Origin: an uncultured Clostridia bacterium
GTDB taxonomy: Bacteria; Bacillota; Clostridia; TANB77; CAG-508
Reading direction: 5' to 3'
DNA length: 64,000 bases
NCBI GenBank assembly: GCA_947631185.1
Contig: CANRKJ010000001.1
Span: forward strand, 1 to 64,000
Made by a program: the position numbers and the translations under genes. Every line of letters starts with the position of its first letter. Within the stretch, counting starts at the first letter, position 1. Shown in pieces: positions 31,871-42,182 of the stretch. The notes under the pieces were generated by a model that did not search any database, was not told the origin of the DNA, and saw nothing but the letters and a program-made list of their open reading frames with translations.

Positions 31871-32977
31871 ATGGATATAAAAACAAAACTAATTAAAAAT
31901 ATAATTTTATTTGCTCTTATATTTTATTTAGTAGTTATTGATATACCTTATAAAGTAAATGCGAACATATTACATAGCCAAATTGAGGCTATTGATTGGT
32001 TATGTGATAAAGCAGATGAAAAATGGAATGAAGATGTAGATGGGGCATATGGATGTCAGTGTGTTGATTTAGTTTTAGCATATTATGATTATTTAGTAGG
32101 ATATCATGAACATGGAAATGCTGTTGATTATGGTTCAAATTTATTACCAAATGGATGGATACGAATCTATGATTCTCCTTGTGCTGGAGATATAGTTGTA
32201 TGGGGACCTAAAGCTAAAATGACAGATTCTTTATTTTCTACAGATTATGCAGATTCTATAAATGGTCATATAGGTATTATATGGAATGTTGTCGATGATA
32301 ATACAATAAACACAATTGAGACAAATGTGGGAAAAAATACATATGCAGAATATTATGAAAGAAGTACTAGTGATGTATTGTGTTATATACGTCCAAATTT
32401 CAAATATGAACAGCCATTACCTACTCAATTTAGAGATGTAAAAGCTGGAATGTGGTATGTAGATGCAATAAAATTTGTATATGATAATGGAATTATAGTT
32501 GGATATGATAATAAAAAATTTGGACCTGATGATAAATTAACTAGAGGAATGATAGTAACAATACTTTATAGAATGGAAGGAAGTCCAAATAATGATGGAA
32601 TTTCTAAATTTTCAGATGTTTCTAAAAATGAATATTATGCTAAGGCAGTAAAATGGGCTGTAAATAATGGAATAATACATGGATATGATGGAACTACAAA
32701 ATTTGGACCAAATGATAATATAATTCGTCAAGATTTGTCAGTTATATTAAAAAATTATGCTGGTTATAATAAGAAAGATCTCAATTATTCTAATGTAGTT
32801 ATAGGATTTAAAGATTATAATTTAATAGATAGTTATGCTTTATCTTCAATGCAATGGGCTATTGATAAGGGAGTAATTACAGGAAATGATGATGGGACAT
32901 TGAATCCAAAAGGCAATGCAACAAGAGCAGAGACATCTGCTATGATTCAAAAGTATTGTTATAAAGTGGGAAAATAA
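31871..32977 (+). CDS. Secreted CHAP amidase with three SLH domains
   Basis: GCQCVDLVLAYYDYL CHAP Cys, GHIGIIWNV; SLH repeats FRDVKAGMWYVDAIKFVYDNGII / FSDVSKNEYYAKAVKWAVNNGII. Confidence 0.88.
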   Translation: MDIKTKLIKNIILFALIFYLVVIDIPYKVNANILHSQIEAIDWLCDKADEKWNEDVDGAYGCQCVDLVLAYYDYLVGYHEHGNAVDYGSNLLPNGWIRIYDSPCAGDIVVWGPKAKMTDSLFSTDYADSINGHIGIIWNVVDDNTINTIETNVGKNTYAEYYERSTSDVLCYIRPNFKYEQPLPTQFRDVKAGMWYVDAIKFVYDNGIIVGYDNKKFGPDDKLTRGMIVTILYRMEGSPNNDGISKFSDVSKNEYYAKAVKWAVNNGIIHGYDGTTKFGPNDNIIRQDLSVILKNYAGYNKKDLNYSNVVIGFKDYNLIDSYALSSMQWAIDKGVITGNDDGTLNPKGNATRAETSAMIQKYCYKVGK

Positions 32978-33150
32978 TTTGAATTATTTATTTTGTATTT
33001 TTTTCTATTGACTATATATTGTATATTTATATATAATATTAATGTTAATTATTTTAAAAGGTAAAAAAGTGGAAAAATAATTATAATTTTGATGTTGTGA
33101 GGTGGCGGAACTTTAATTCTTTTCCAACATGATTTTTGCCTTAGGAAGGA

Positions 33151-33831
33151 ATGAGATTATTTATGGAAGATGATAATGTTATTTATCAAGAAACTGAACT
33201 TACAAGTAATATTTTAGGAAAAACGTTCTTTTGGATGTTTATGGGATTACTTGCAACTGGAATAATGGCATGGTTTACTTATACTTCAGATTATATTTTA
33301 GATTTAGATTTCAGATTACTTGCTATAATTGAAATTGCTGTAGTTTTAATTTTTTCTTTAGCATTTAGAAAATTGCCTGCAATAGTTGTTACTTTTTTAT
33401 ATTTTGTATATGCAATTTTAAATGGTGTTACTTTATCTGTTATTTTTTATGCATTTGATCTTAAATCTATCACTACTTTGTTTTTTGTAACTGCAAGTAT
33501 GTTTGGTGTATTAGCTTATATAGGTGTAAAAACAAATAAAGACATAACTAAATTTGGTAATATTCTTTTTGTTGGATTAATGGCTGGAATAATTATATCA
33601 TTATTAAATTTAATATTTAAAAATTCTATGGTAGATTTAGTTTTAGATTGGGTAATATTAGTATTGTTTTTAGGAATTACGGTTTATGATGTAAATAAAA
33701 TAAAAAATCTAAGTGAAATGCAAATAATGGAACCAGATAAATTATACATTTATGGAGCTATGGAAATATATTTGGATTTTATAAATATATTTATTAGATT
33801 ATTATCTTTATTTGCTAAAAGAAATGATTAA
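33151..33831 (+). CDS. Bax inhibitor-1/YccA family membrane protein
   Basis: FFWMFMGLLATGIMAW, YDVNKIKNL, 7 TM segments. Confidence 0.88.
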   Translation: MRLFMEDDNVIYQETELTSNILGKTFFWMFMGLLATGIMAWFTYTSDYILDLDFRLLAIIEIAVVLIFSLAFRKLPAIVVTFLYFVYAILNGVTLSVIFYAFDLKSITTLFFVTASMFGVLAYIGVKTNKDITKFGNILFVGLMAGIIISLLNLIFKNSMVDLVLDWVILVLFLGITVYDVNKIKNLSEMQIMEPDKLYIYGAMEIYLDFINIFIRLLSLFAKRND

Positions 33832-33836
33832 AGAAG

Positions 33837-33867
33837 AGCGATGGATAAAAATTTTCCATCGCTTTTG
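33837..33867 (+). terminator. Rho-independent terminator
   Basis: AGCGATGG ataaaaatttt CCATCGCTTTTG. Confidence 0.75.
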
Positions 33868-34040
33868 TTATTTCAAGTTTTTTATAATATAAATCTAAAA
33901 AATATGAATGGATTTTTTATAATTTGTTGAAAAAGTAAAATGTTTATGATAAAATTATTTTGATTTAAATATTGGATAAACAAAAGAATAAAACATAAAT
34001 TACGTAAGATAGCAAATATAATTATTTAAGGAGTTTTATT

Positions 34041-34310
34041 ATGGATATGAAACATCTAGATAAGAAGGCTTTATCTGAAGTTTATGCATATTTGAATTTT
34101 GTTGGACCAAGATATTTAAAGAAAATTCCTAATGATTTAATCCAACTAATAAGAAATAAAATGGATAAAAGATATTATTATCATTTACCTATAATAGATA
34201 TGATTGCTTTAGATACTTTAAAAAGGGAGTCAAAAGTAATAATTGCTTATATAGAATGTAAATATATAATTTCATCCAAAACTGTTATAGGATCTATCAT
34301 AAATCAATAA
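34041..34310 (+). CDS. Hypothetical protein, 89 aa
   Basis: ORF with RBS (aaggag). Confidence 0.6.
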   Translation: MDMKHLDKKALSEVYAYLNFVGPRYLKKIPNDLIQLIRNKMDKRYYYHLPIIDMIALDTLKRESKVIIAYIECKYIISSKTVIGSIINQ

Positions 34311-34444
34311 AAATATTATTGATTTTTATTATATATTAATATTATAATATTTTTATGATTTTAATTTGTGCGGATTTTAAAATTTTTTATATAAGTTATA
34401 CCGTACATATTTTATACAAAATAATGTATTGTGAGGAGAAAAAA

Positions 34445-35587
34445 TTGGATACAATAGAAAAAAACAGAAAAAAGAGAAGAAAAAAAATAAAAAATAATAC
34501 TGAACATAGAAATATAAATATCAAAAATTTTTTTTCAGTATTTTTTTTATTGGGTAGTATAGGAATTTTTATACTATTAACTTTATTATATGGACCATGG
34601 AGTGGATTTAGAGATTGGCTAGTTACTACAGCTATGACAACTATGACACATCAATATTTTGCTACTTGGTTTTATGATGATGATGTTATTGAATACATAT
34701 TAGCGAATAATAAAGTTCATGAGATAAATGAAGATACAAATATTGATTTAATTAAAGTAGAAGATGATGAAAATTTTGAAGTTCCTACCACTTTTGCAAA
34801 TCAGTATGAGGAACAAATTCTTAAAAGAGAAAGCAATAATAATGATTATAAAATAATTGAGATTGAAGGTGATGGCTATGACGGTTATTTAGTTGCAGTT
34901 TATAATCCAAAAAGAATAAAAACTGCTGTAACTAAATATTTGGGAACATCTGGCCAATATCTTACAAAAATTGCTGAGGAAAATGAAGCCTTAGTTGCTA
35001 TAAATGCTGGCGGATTTGATGATGCAAATTATGAAGGAACAGGTGGATCTCCATTAGGTATAACTATTTCAAATGGTGAGGTTGTTTGTAGAAGAGAATA
35101 TTATGGTTCAGGAGGACTTATAGGATTTACAAATGATAATAAGTTAGTATGTACAAGTTGTTCTGAAGATAAAATTTCAGAATATGGCATAAGAGATGCA
35201 GTTACATTCGGACCTTTTTTAATTGTTAATGGTGAACCTGCACAAGTATCTGGAAATGGAGGATGGGGTACTGCTCCACGAACTGCAATAGGTCAAAGGA
35301 AAGATGGAATAGTATTATTTTTAGTAATAAATGGTAGAAATGGAACAAAACTAGGTGCAACTATGAAGGATGTTATAGGAATAATGCAAAATTATGGTGC
35401 CTATAATGCGTGTAATCTAGATGGAGGAACATCTACTGCTTTGGTTGTAAATAATACTATTGTTAATGATCCAATAGATAGTAAGGGAAACCATAGAACA
35501 AGACCAATATCAACATCATTTATTTTAACAAAAGATTCTTCTGATGATGGCGATCATTCTGTGGTACAAGATAAATTTGAAAAATAA
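34445..35587 (+). CDS. Phosphodiester glycosidase (NAGPA-domain) family protein, probable TTG start
   Basis: AINAGGFDD, GPFLIVNGEPA, APRTAIGQRKDGIVLFLVINGR, CNLDGGTSTALVV; RBS gaggag before TTG 34445. Confidence 0.88.
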   Translation: MDTIEKNRKKRRKKIKNNTEHRNINIKNFFSVFFLLGSIGIFILLTLLYGPWSGFRDWLVTTAMTTMTHQYFATWFYDDDVIEYILANNKVHEINEDTNIDLIKVEDDENFEVPTTFANQYEEQILKRESNNNDYKIIEIEGDGYDGYLVAVYNPKRIKTAVTKYLGTSGQYLTKIAEENEALVAINAGGFDDANYEGTGGSPLGITISNGEVVCRREYYGSGGLIGFTNDNKLVCTSCSEDKISEYGIRDAVTFGPFLIVNGEPAQVSGNGGWGTAPRTAIGQRKDGIVLFLVINGRNGTKLGATMKDVIGIMQNYGAYNACNLDGGTSTALVVNNTIVNDPIDSKGNHRTRPISTSFILTKDSSDDGDHSVVQDKFEK

Positions 35588-35600
35588 AGGATTTGAGGAA

Positions 35601-37094
35601 ATGTCTAGTTATGAAGAAACAATTCTAAAAAAAGACATTAATAAATTTTTCAGTAAGAATAATATAATTTTTATATATACTATTTTAGTAGCTATTACTT
35701 TAATAATTGTAATAGCTGCTATTTTGGCGTTTTATTATAACTTAAAAAATAGAGAAGTTTTACTAAATAATGTATTTATTAAAGGAATTGATGTTTCTGG
35801 ATTATCACGAAAAGATGCGATAGATAAAGTTCAAGAACAAATTGATAAAAAAATGAGTAATCATATTGTATTAAAATATAATAATTATCAGTTTTATGTA
35901 GAGCCTGAACAGATTGATGCTAGTTTTGACATAGAATCAGCTGTAGATTATGCTTTAAATATTGCTAAAACTGATAGTATTATACATAATGGGAAGACTT
36001 ATTTAAATGTGTTATCTCAAGGAGTAAATATAGAACCCAAATTTAATTATGATGAAGAAGCACTAAAATTTTTTCTTCGTGGAATACAAGATGAACTTCC
36101 AGATCAACTTGAACAAAGCAGTTATTATATAGATGATAATACTTTGATAATAACTGCGGGAAAAAATGGAGCAGTTATATATATAGATAAACTGGCTGAT
36201 ATAATTATAAAGGAAATTAATGATTTAAATTTTGAAAATAGTATTTATGAAATACCTACATATACTGTATATCCTGAAAAAATAAATGTACAGGCTATAC
36301 ATGATGATATTTATCAAGAAATGAAAAATGCATATTTCACTACTAATCCATACATGTTTTTTGTAGAAAAAGAAGGAATTGATTTCAATACGAAGGAATT
36401 AGAAGATTACATAAATTCAAATCCCAATGAATATGAATATAGAGTTTCACTTACTATTACTGAACCAGAAATTACTACTGAAGATATTGGAATAGAAGCT
36501 TTTCCTGACTTATTGGCTACATATTCAACTAAATATGTTAATAATGCAAATAGAACTACAAATTTAAGAATAGCTGCAAAAAAAATAAATTCTAAAGTTG
36601 TTATGCCTGGAGAAATATTTTCTTTTAATAAGGTTGTAGGGCAAAGAACAGAAGAAGCTGGATATAAAAATGCTGCTATATTTGTAAATGGTGAAGTAGA
36701 AGATGGATTAGCTGGAGGAATTTGTCAGATTTCTACTACTCTATACAATGCTGTAAATTTAGCTGATTTAAATGTTACAGAAAGAAGAAATCATTCATTA
36801 TTAGCTTCATATGCTCAACCGGGAAGAGATGCTACAGTTGTTTGGGGATCTAGTGACTTAAAATTTGAAAATACTAGAGATTATCCTGTTAAACTTATAT
36901 TTACAGTATCAGATGGAATCGCAAAATGTTCTGTTTATGGACTAAAAAGAGAGAACGATTATGATGTATCTTTAGAAACAGTTACTATAAAGAAAACATC
37001 AGAAACAATGATTGTTGATGCTTATAAAGTTTATAAAAGAAATGGCGTAGTAATAAAAAAAGAAAAACTTCATAGAGATACATATAAAATTTAG
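35601..37094 (+). CDS. VanW family protein with peptidoglycan-binding-like domain
   Basis: GICQISTTLYNAVNLADLNVTERRNHS. Confidence 0.92.
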   Translation: MSSYEETILKKDINKFFSKNNIIFIYTILVAITLIIVIAAILAFYYNLKNREVLLNNVFIKGIDVSGLSRKDAIDKVQEQIDKKMSNHIVLKYNNYQFYVEPEQIDASFDIESAVDYALNIAKTDSIIHNGKTYLNVLSQGVNIEPKFNYDEEALKFFLRGIQDELPDQLEQSSYYIDDNTLIITAGKNGAVIYIDKLADIIIKEINDLNFENSIYEIPTYTVYPEKINVQAIHDDIYQEMKNAYFTTNPYMFFVEKEGIDFNTKELEDYINSNPNEYEYRVSLTITEPEITTEDIGIEAFPDLLATYSTKYVNNANRTTNLRIAAKKINSKVVMPGEIFSFNKVVGQRTEEAGYKNAAIFVNGEVEDGLAGGICQISTTLYNAVNLADLNVTERRNHSLLASYAQPGRDATVVWGSSDLKFENTRDYPVKLIFTVSDGIAKCSVYGLKRENDYDVSLETVTIKKTSETMIVDAYKVYKRNGVVIKKEKLHRDTYKI

Positions 37095-37131
37095 ATACAT
37101 ATTATTGAATTAATAATAGAAGGGATTTTAC

Positions 37132-37785
37132 ATGAGAATTAGAAGAAAAAAATGGGCTAAATCAGAATTAGAGAATGCAAAATTTTATATAGATAATCCT
37201 GAAATATACATAAATACATGGAATGAAAAGTTTAAAAATAAAAATCCTTTACATATTGAATTAGGATGTGGTAAAGGATTATTCATTGCTAATTTGGCTA
37301 GAAAACATCAAAATATAAATTATATTGCTATAGATATGATAGAAGCTATGTTAGGGCTTTCAAAAAGAAATATTGAAAAATGTTATGATGGAATGAATTA
37401 TGATAATATTTTTCTTATAAGAGCAAATGTAGAGAGGATTTTTGATGTATTTGGCGAAAAAGATAAAGTAGAGAGAATTTATATTAATTTTTGTAATCCT
37501 TGGCCAAAGGAAAAACATAAAAAAAGAAGATTAACTCATCCACGTCAATTAGAAAACTATAAAAAAATATTGAATAATAATGGAGAAATTTATTTTAAAA
37601 CTGATGATGATGAATTATTTAATGACAGTATAGAGTATTTTAAACAAACAGGTTTTGATATTGTTAGTACTACAAATGACTTACATAGCAATATGATATT
37701 TGAAGAAAATATAATTACAGAACATGAAAAAATGTTTTTAGAACAAGGAATTAAAATTAAAGCAAGTATAGTAAAAAAAATTTAA
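37132..37785 (+). CDS. trmB: tRNA (guanine-N7-)-methyltransferase
   Basis: IELGCGKGLFIANLA, INFCNPWPKEKHKKRRLTHPRQL. Confidence 0.96.
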   Translation: MRIRRKKWAKSELENAKFYIDNPEIYINTWNEKFKNKNPLHIELGCGKGLFIANLARKHQNINYIAIDMIEAMLGLSKRNIEKCYDGMNYDNIFLIRANVERIFDVFGEKDKVERIYINFCNPWPKEKHKKRRLTHPRQLENYKKILNNNGEIYFKTDDDELFNDSIEYFKQTGFDIVSTTNDLHSNMIFEENIITEHEKMFLEQGIKIKASIVKKI

Positions 37786-37850
37786 TCTTAAGTTTATTTT
37801 AAGACTTCAAATATATAATTCTAGTAAATAAAAAAAAGGGGGAAAGGGTT

Positions 37851-39065
37851 TTGATTAAGTTAGAAAATGTTAGCAAGAAATATGGCGAATTTTATGCAGT
37901 AAAAAAACTTAATTTAGAAATTAATGAAGGTGAAATTGTTGGCTTTTTAGGACGTAATGGAGCTGGAAAATCTACAACAATGAATATGATTACTGGATTT
38001 ATTGAGCCTACTGAAGGAACAATAACAATAGGAGGATTTGATATAGATTTAAAACCAAAAAAAGCAAAAGCACTAATAGGCTATATGCCAGAGGGTGTTC
38101 CTCTTTATACAGAATTAACTGTTAAAGAATTTGTATCATATATGGCAGATTTAAAACTTATAAAAAAATCAGAAAGGAAATCAGCAATTAATAAAGCTAT
38201 CACAGAAACAGGATTAGAAAAAGTACAAAATAAATTAATTAGGAACTTATCAAGAGGATATAAACAAAGAGTTAGTTTAGCTGGTGCAATTGTAGGTGAG
38301 CCAAAAATATTAATTTTAGATGAACCTACTGTCGGATTAGATCCAGAACAAGTTATAGAAATTAGAGAATTAATTAAGTCTTTTAGAAAAAATCATACTG
38401 TAATTTTAAGTTCACATATTTTATCAGAAGTTAGTCAAATATGTGAAAAAGTTATTATAATAGATAAAGGAGAAATTCTAGTTGTTGATACTCCAGAAAA
38501 TCTTGAAAATGATGCTAATAAAGATGAAGATGTACAAATTCAAATTATAGTAGAAGATACTGAAAATACTTTTGAAACTTTAAAAGATAAGATTTCAGAT
38601 ATAAAAGAAATAGTTTTGCAAGAAGAACTTGATGATGGTTCAAAAAAATATTCTATTTTAGTAAATGGAAATAAAGATATAAGAAAAGAAATTTCTTTAG
38701 AATGTTCAAAATCTAATATAATAATATTAGAAATGAAAAAAGAAGAGAAGACTCTAGAAGATGCATTTATTAAATTAGTAGATAAACGTCCAGAAATTAC
38801 TCAAAAAGAGCGTGAAGAGATTGATAAAGAAATGGAACTTAATGATTTAAGAAATGAAGCTAGATTAAAAAAAGAAGAAAAAATTAAACAAAAAGAATTG
38901 AAAAAAAATAAAACAAATGAAGAAAGTAATAAAATAGAAGAAGTAGATGAAAATAACAATCAAGATGTAAGTGATAACAAAGAAGAGAGTAATACTGAAA
39001 ACAGTGATAACAAAGAGAAATCTGATAATGAAAAAGATGAAGATAAAGGAGGCGAAAATAAATAA
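37851..39065 (+). CDS. ABC transporter ATP-binding protein (gliding-type)
   Basis: GRNGAGKSTTMNMITG, LSRGYKQRVSLAGAI, LDEPTVGLDPEQ; acidic/Lys-rich C-terminal tail. Confidence 0.92.
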   Translation: MIKLENVSKKYGEFYAVKKLNLEINEGEIVGFLGRNGAGKSTTMNMITGFIEPTEGTITIGGFDIDLKPKKAKALIGYMPEGVPLYTELTVKEFVSYMADLKLIKKSERKSAINKAITETGLEKVQNKLIRNLSRGYKQRVSLAGAIVGEPKILILDEPTVGLDPEQVIEIRELIKSFRKNHTVILSSHILSEVSQICEKVIIIDKGEILVVDTPENLENDANKDEDVQIQIIVEDTENTFETLKDKISDIKEIVLQEELDDGSKKYSILVNGNKDIRKEISLECSKSNIIILEMKKEEKTLEDAFIKLVDKRPEITQKEREEIDKEMELNDLRNEARLKKEEKIKQKELKKNKTNEESNKIEEVDENNNQDVSDNKEESNTENSDNKEKSDNEKDEDKGGENK

Positions 39066-39748
39066 TGTTTGCGGTAATAAAAAAAGAATTAAAAAGTTAT
39101 TTATTAACACCATTAGGATATATTTTTATAGGAATATTTCTATTTATGTTTAGTTTATTTTTCTATTTAGATATATTTGCTTCTAATATTATTAATTTTG
39201 AGTATTTATTTTATAATGGAGCAACAATATTAACCTTTGTTGTTCCTGTATTAACAATGAGAATGTTTTCTGATGAAAGGAAAACTGGTACTGAACAACT
39301 TATATTAACTTCACCAAGAAGCTTAGTTTCAATAGTTTTAGGTAAATTTTTAACTGCAATGATTATTATGGTTATTACAGAATTATTTACATTAGTTTAT
39401 TTTGCTATTTTGAAGCATTTTGGTAATCCATCTATAAAAGTTGCAATTACAACAATGGTGGGATTTTTGTTGCTAAGCTCAGCATATATTTCATTTGGAA
39501 TGTTTGCATCTAGTATAACAGAAAGTCAAATCATATCTTTTATATTATCAGTAGGTGTATTTATTACAATGTGGTTTTTACCTAATATTCTTCCTATATT
39601 TGCTCCTTTTTCATTGATTAATAAATTTGATAATTTTCCAGAGGGAGTAATATCTATTTCTGAAATAATTACTTTTGCTTCTTTTTCATTATTATTTATA
39701 ATACTAACTATAATAATGTTACAAAGTAGAAAAAGTGCAAATAGATAG
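39065..39748 (+). CDS. ABC transporter permease (gliding-type)
   Basis: 6 TM segments, TEQLILTSPRSLVSIVLGKF. Confidence 0.88.
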   Translation: MFAVIKKELKSYLLTPLGYIFIGIFLFMFSLFFYLDIFASNIINFEYLFYNGATILTFVVPVLTMRMFSDERKTGTEQLILTSPRSLVSIVLGKFLTAMIIMVITELFTLVYFAILKHFGNPSIKVAITTMVGFLLLSSAYISFGMFASSITESQIISFILSVGVFITMWFLPNILPIFAPFSLINKFDNFPEGVISISEIITFASFSLLFIILTIIMLQSRKSANR

Positions 39749-39762
39749 AAAGGAGAATTATA

Positions 39763-41250
39763 ATGAAAAAGAAAATTACAGAAACAATTTCAATAAAATT
39801 AAGAAAAAGTCTTTTAACTAGTAGAGCAAAAACAGTTTTACTTTCAGCAATTTTGGTTATAGCTTTTCTTACTCTTAATCTATGGCTAGATACAAAGGAT
39901 TTACCTAAATATGATATAACTGAAAACAAATTATTTTCTTTATCAGATGAATCAAAAAAAGAAATGCAAAATCTTGATAAAGATGTTAATATTTTAGTAT
40001 ATGGTTATGATGAGAATTCTTCAGTTGTTGATTTATTAAAACAATATAGTAATTCTAATGGAAAGATACAATATAGAATATTATCTCAAGAATCAGATGC
40101 AGATAAAATAAAAAAATATAATTTAGAAACTGGAAATCAAGCTTTAATTGTTGAAACACAAGATAATTTTAAAATTTTATATTCATCAGATTTTTCGAGT
40201 TATGATTATACAACATATCAACCAATAGATTTAACAGAGAATTCTATTACAAATGCAATATTAAATTTAACTGTGGCAAAAAAACCTAAGGTTTATATAT
40301 TAACAGGTCACAAAGAATTTGCTGTTGAACAATATTTAACTACTTTACTTTCATATTTAGAAAATGAAGTTTTTGAATATTCTACACTAAATTTAGTTAC
40401 TGCTGGTTCTGTACCTGAAGATTGTGATTTAATAGCAGTATTTTCTCCACAAGCTGATTTGTTAGAAGCAGAGGCTAATATTTTACAAAATTATATAAAT
40501 AATGGTGGAAATATGATATTTACTTTTGATTTTGTAAGCGAAGAAAGTTCTAATATTCCAAATTGGCAAAAAATTCTTGATTTATATGGCTTAACGGTTG
40601 AAAATGGTTTAGTATATGAAACAGATAATAATTCTGTAGTTTCAATAGGAAACTCTTCAACTGATTCACAAGCATCACCTTTGATATTTTTACCACAGGT
40701 TCAAAATTCAGAAATTACATCTGAAATAGTTTCTGATGGAGGAGCTTTGTTACTTGAAATGCCAAGAAGAATAGTAACAGTTGATGAAACAAAACAGGAA
40801 GAACTAAAAGTAAGTTATCAGGAGTTATTAAAGTCTTCAGATAATTCGTTCTTTATAACTGATTTTGGAACAGATGTTATTTCAAATATTGAAAATCAAA
40901 CTCCAGGAAGTTCAATAATTTCTTTAAAGGCTACTAAAACTATAGATGATACAAAAAATTCACAAGCAATTGTTATAGCTAATGGAACTTTTATAACAAA
41001 TATTGAAAGTTTAGTTGCTAAAGGATATAGTCAGGTAAATATCTATAATAATGCTGATTTCTTTATAAATTGTGTTGCAAATTTAACTAACAGACAAGAT
41101 ACAATCACAATTAGAAAAGAAACAAGCTCTGCAACATTTACACCAACCAAAAATGAAAATACAATAGTTTTAATAATTGCATTTTCAATGCCACTTATTA
41201 TAATTGCTATTGGAATAATTGTTGGAAATTATAGAAAACATAAAAGATAG
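39763..41250 (+). CDS. GldG-like ABC-type auxiliary protein
   Basis: LPKYDITENKLFSLSDESK, ILTGHKEFAVEQ, terminal TM; follows ABC permease. Confidence 0.88.
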   Translation: MKKKITETISIKLRKSLLTSRAKTVLLSAILVIAFLTLNLWLDTKDLPKYDITENKLFSLSDESKKEMQNLDKDVNILVYGYDENSSVVDLLKQYSNSNGKIQYRILSQESDADKIKKYNLETGNQALIVETQDNFKILYSSDFSSYDYTTYQPIDLTENSITNAILNLTVAKKPKVYILTGHKEFAVEQYLTTLLSYLENEVFEYSTLNLVTAGSVPEDCDLIAVFSPQADLLEAEANILQNYINNGGNMIFTFDFVSEESSNIPNWQKILDLYGLTVENGLVYETDNNSVVSIGNSSTDSQASPLIFLPQVQNSEITSEIVSDGGALLLEMPRRIVTVDETKQEELKVSYQELLKSSDNSFFITDFGTDVISNIENQTPGSSIISLKATKTIDDTKNSQAIVIANGTFITNIESLVAKGYSQVNIYNNADFFINCVANLTNRQDTITIRKETSSATFTPTKNENTIVLIIAFSMPLIIIAIGIIVGNYRKHKR

Positions 41251-41258
41251 ATAATAAT

Positions 41259-41299
41259 AAAGAAATAAGTCAGTACATTTTGTACTGATTTATTTCTTT
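41259..41299 (+). terminator. Rho-independent terminator, 19-bp near-perfect stem
   Basis: AAAGAAATAAGTCAGTACA ttt TGTACTGATTTATTTCTTT. Confidence 0.8.
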
Positions 41300-41500
41300 A
41301 TATTATTTGTAATATAATTATAACAAGAATGTAATTGTATTACAAAATACGCTATGATACAATTTTATTGATGAAATATTTACTAATGAAAAAAAGTGTA
41401 GCAAAATTTGATAACAGATTACATTCAATCAAATCCTATTGTATTTTTGTTAAAAGTATGCTATATTATTAAAGATACTTAAAATATGGAGGATATAGAA

Positions 41501-42136
41501 ATGTTAAGTGGAATAGAAGTCTTATGTCATAGTAGTATAAGATTCGCAAAAGAAAAAATTATTTATATTGATCCATTTAAAATTACTGAAGATTACAATG
41601 ATGCTGATATTATTTTTTGCACTCATTCACATTATGATCATTTTTCTGAAGAAGATATAAAAAAAGTAAAGAAAGATTCTACAATTATAGTAATACCTTC
41701 AGATTGTCTAAGTAAAACAAGGGAATTTGGTTTTAGTGATAAAAATATTGTAGTAGTTGAACCTAATAATAAATATACTATTTTAGGAATTTCTGTTGAA
41801 ACTGTTCCAGCATATAATTTGGAAAAAGAATTTCATAAATTAGAAAATAAATGGGTAGGATATATTCTGGAGATAAATGATATAACATATTATATTTCTG
41901 GAGATACAGATTTAATACCAGAAATAAAATCAGTTAATTGTGATGTAGCTTTTCTTCCAGTAGGTGGTACATATACAATGACAGCTAAAGAAGCTGCAAA
42001 ACTAGCAAATATAATCGAACCTCAAATTGCTATACCAGTTCATTATGGTACAATTGTTGGAAGTAAAGATGATGCTAAAATTTTCATAGATTCTTTAAAT
42101 GAAAATATAGAAGGTGTAGTATTAATTAAAGAATAA
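41501..42136 (+). CDS. MBL-fold metallohydrolase (UlaG-like)
   Basis: THSHYDHF, SGDTDLIPE, PVHYGTIVG; ATG 41501 is better spaced from GGAGG than 41486. Confidence 0.9.
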   Translation: MLSGIEVLCHSSIRFAKEKIIYIDPFKITEDYNDADIIFCTHSHYDHFSEEDIKKVKKDSTIIVIPSDCLSKTREFGFSDKNIVVVEPNNKYTILGISVETVPAYNLEKEFHKLENKWVGYILEINDITYYISGDTDLIPEIKSVNCDVAFLPVGGTYTMTAKEAAKLANIIEPQIAIPVHYGTIVGSKDDAKIFIDSLNENIEGVVLIKE

Positions 42137-42182
42137 TTGAATAAAATAATATTAATATAGAAAAAATAACTATGAGGTAATT

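Noticed and set aside
33061-33150. GGTGGCGGAA-containing stretch upstream of the BI-1 gene as a structured RNA
   Set aside because: No convincing stem-loop or known riboswitch consensus; too short to support.
36901-37094. Possible stop-codon recoding (e.g. TGA as Trp) in this genome
   Set aside because: Genes end cleanly at TAA, TAG or TGA (e.g. TGA ends the flippase at 25735) and Trp is encoded by TGG; no read-through needed anywhere.
38865-39153. ORFs 38865-39113 (-) and 38971-39153 (+)
   Set aside because: They overlap the Lys/Glu-rich C-terminus of the ABC ATPase and the start of its permease; low-complexity frame artefacts.
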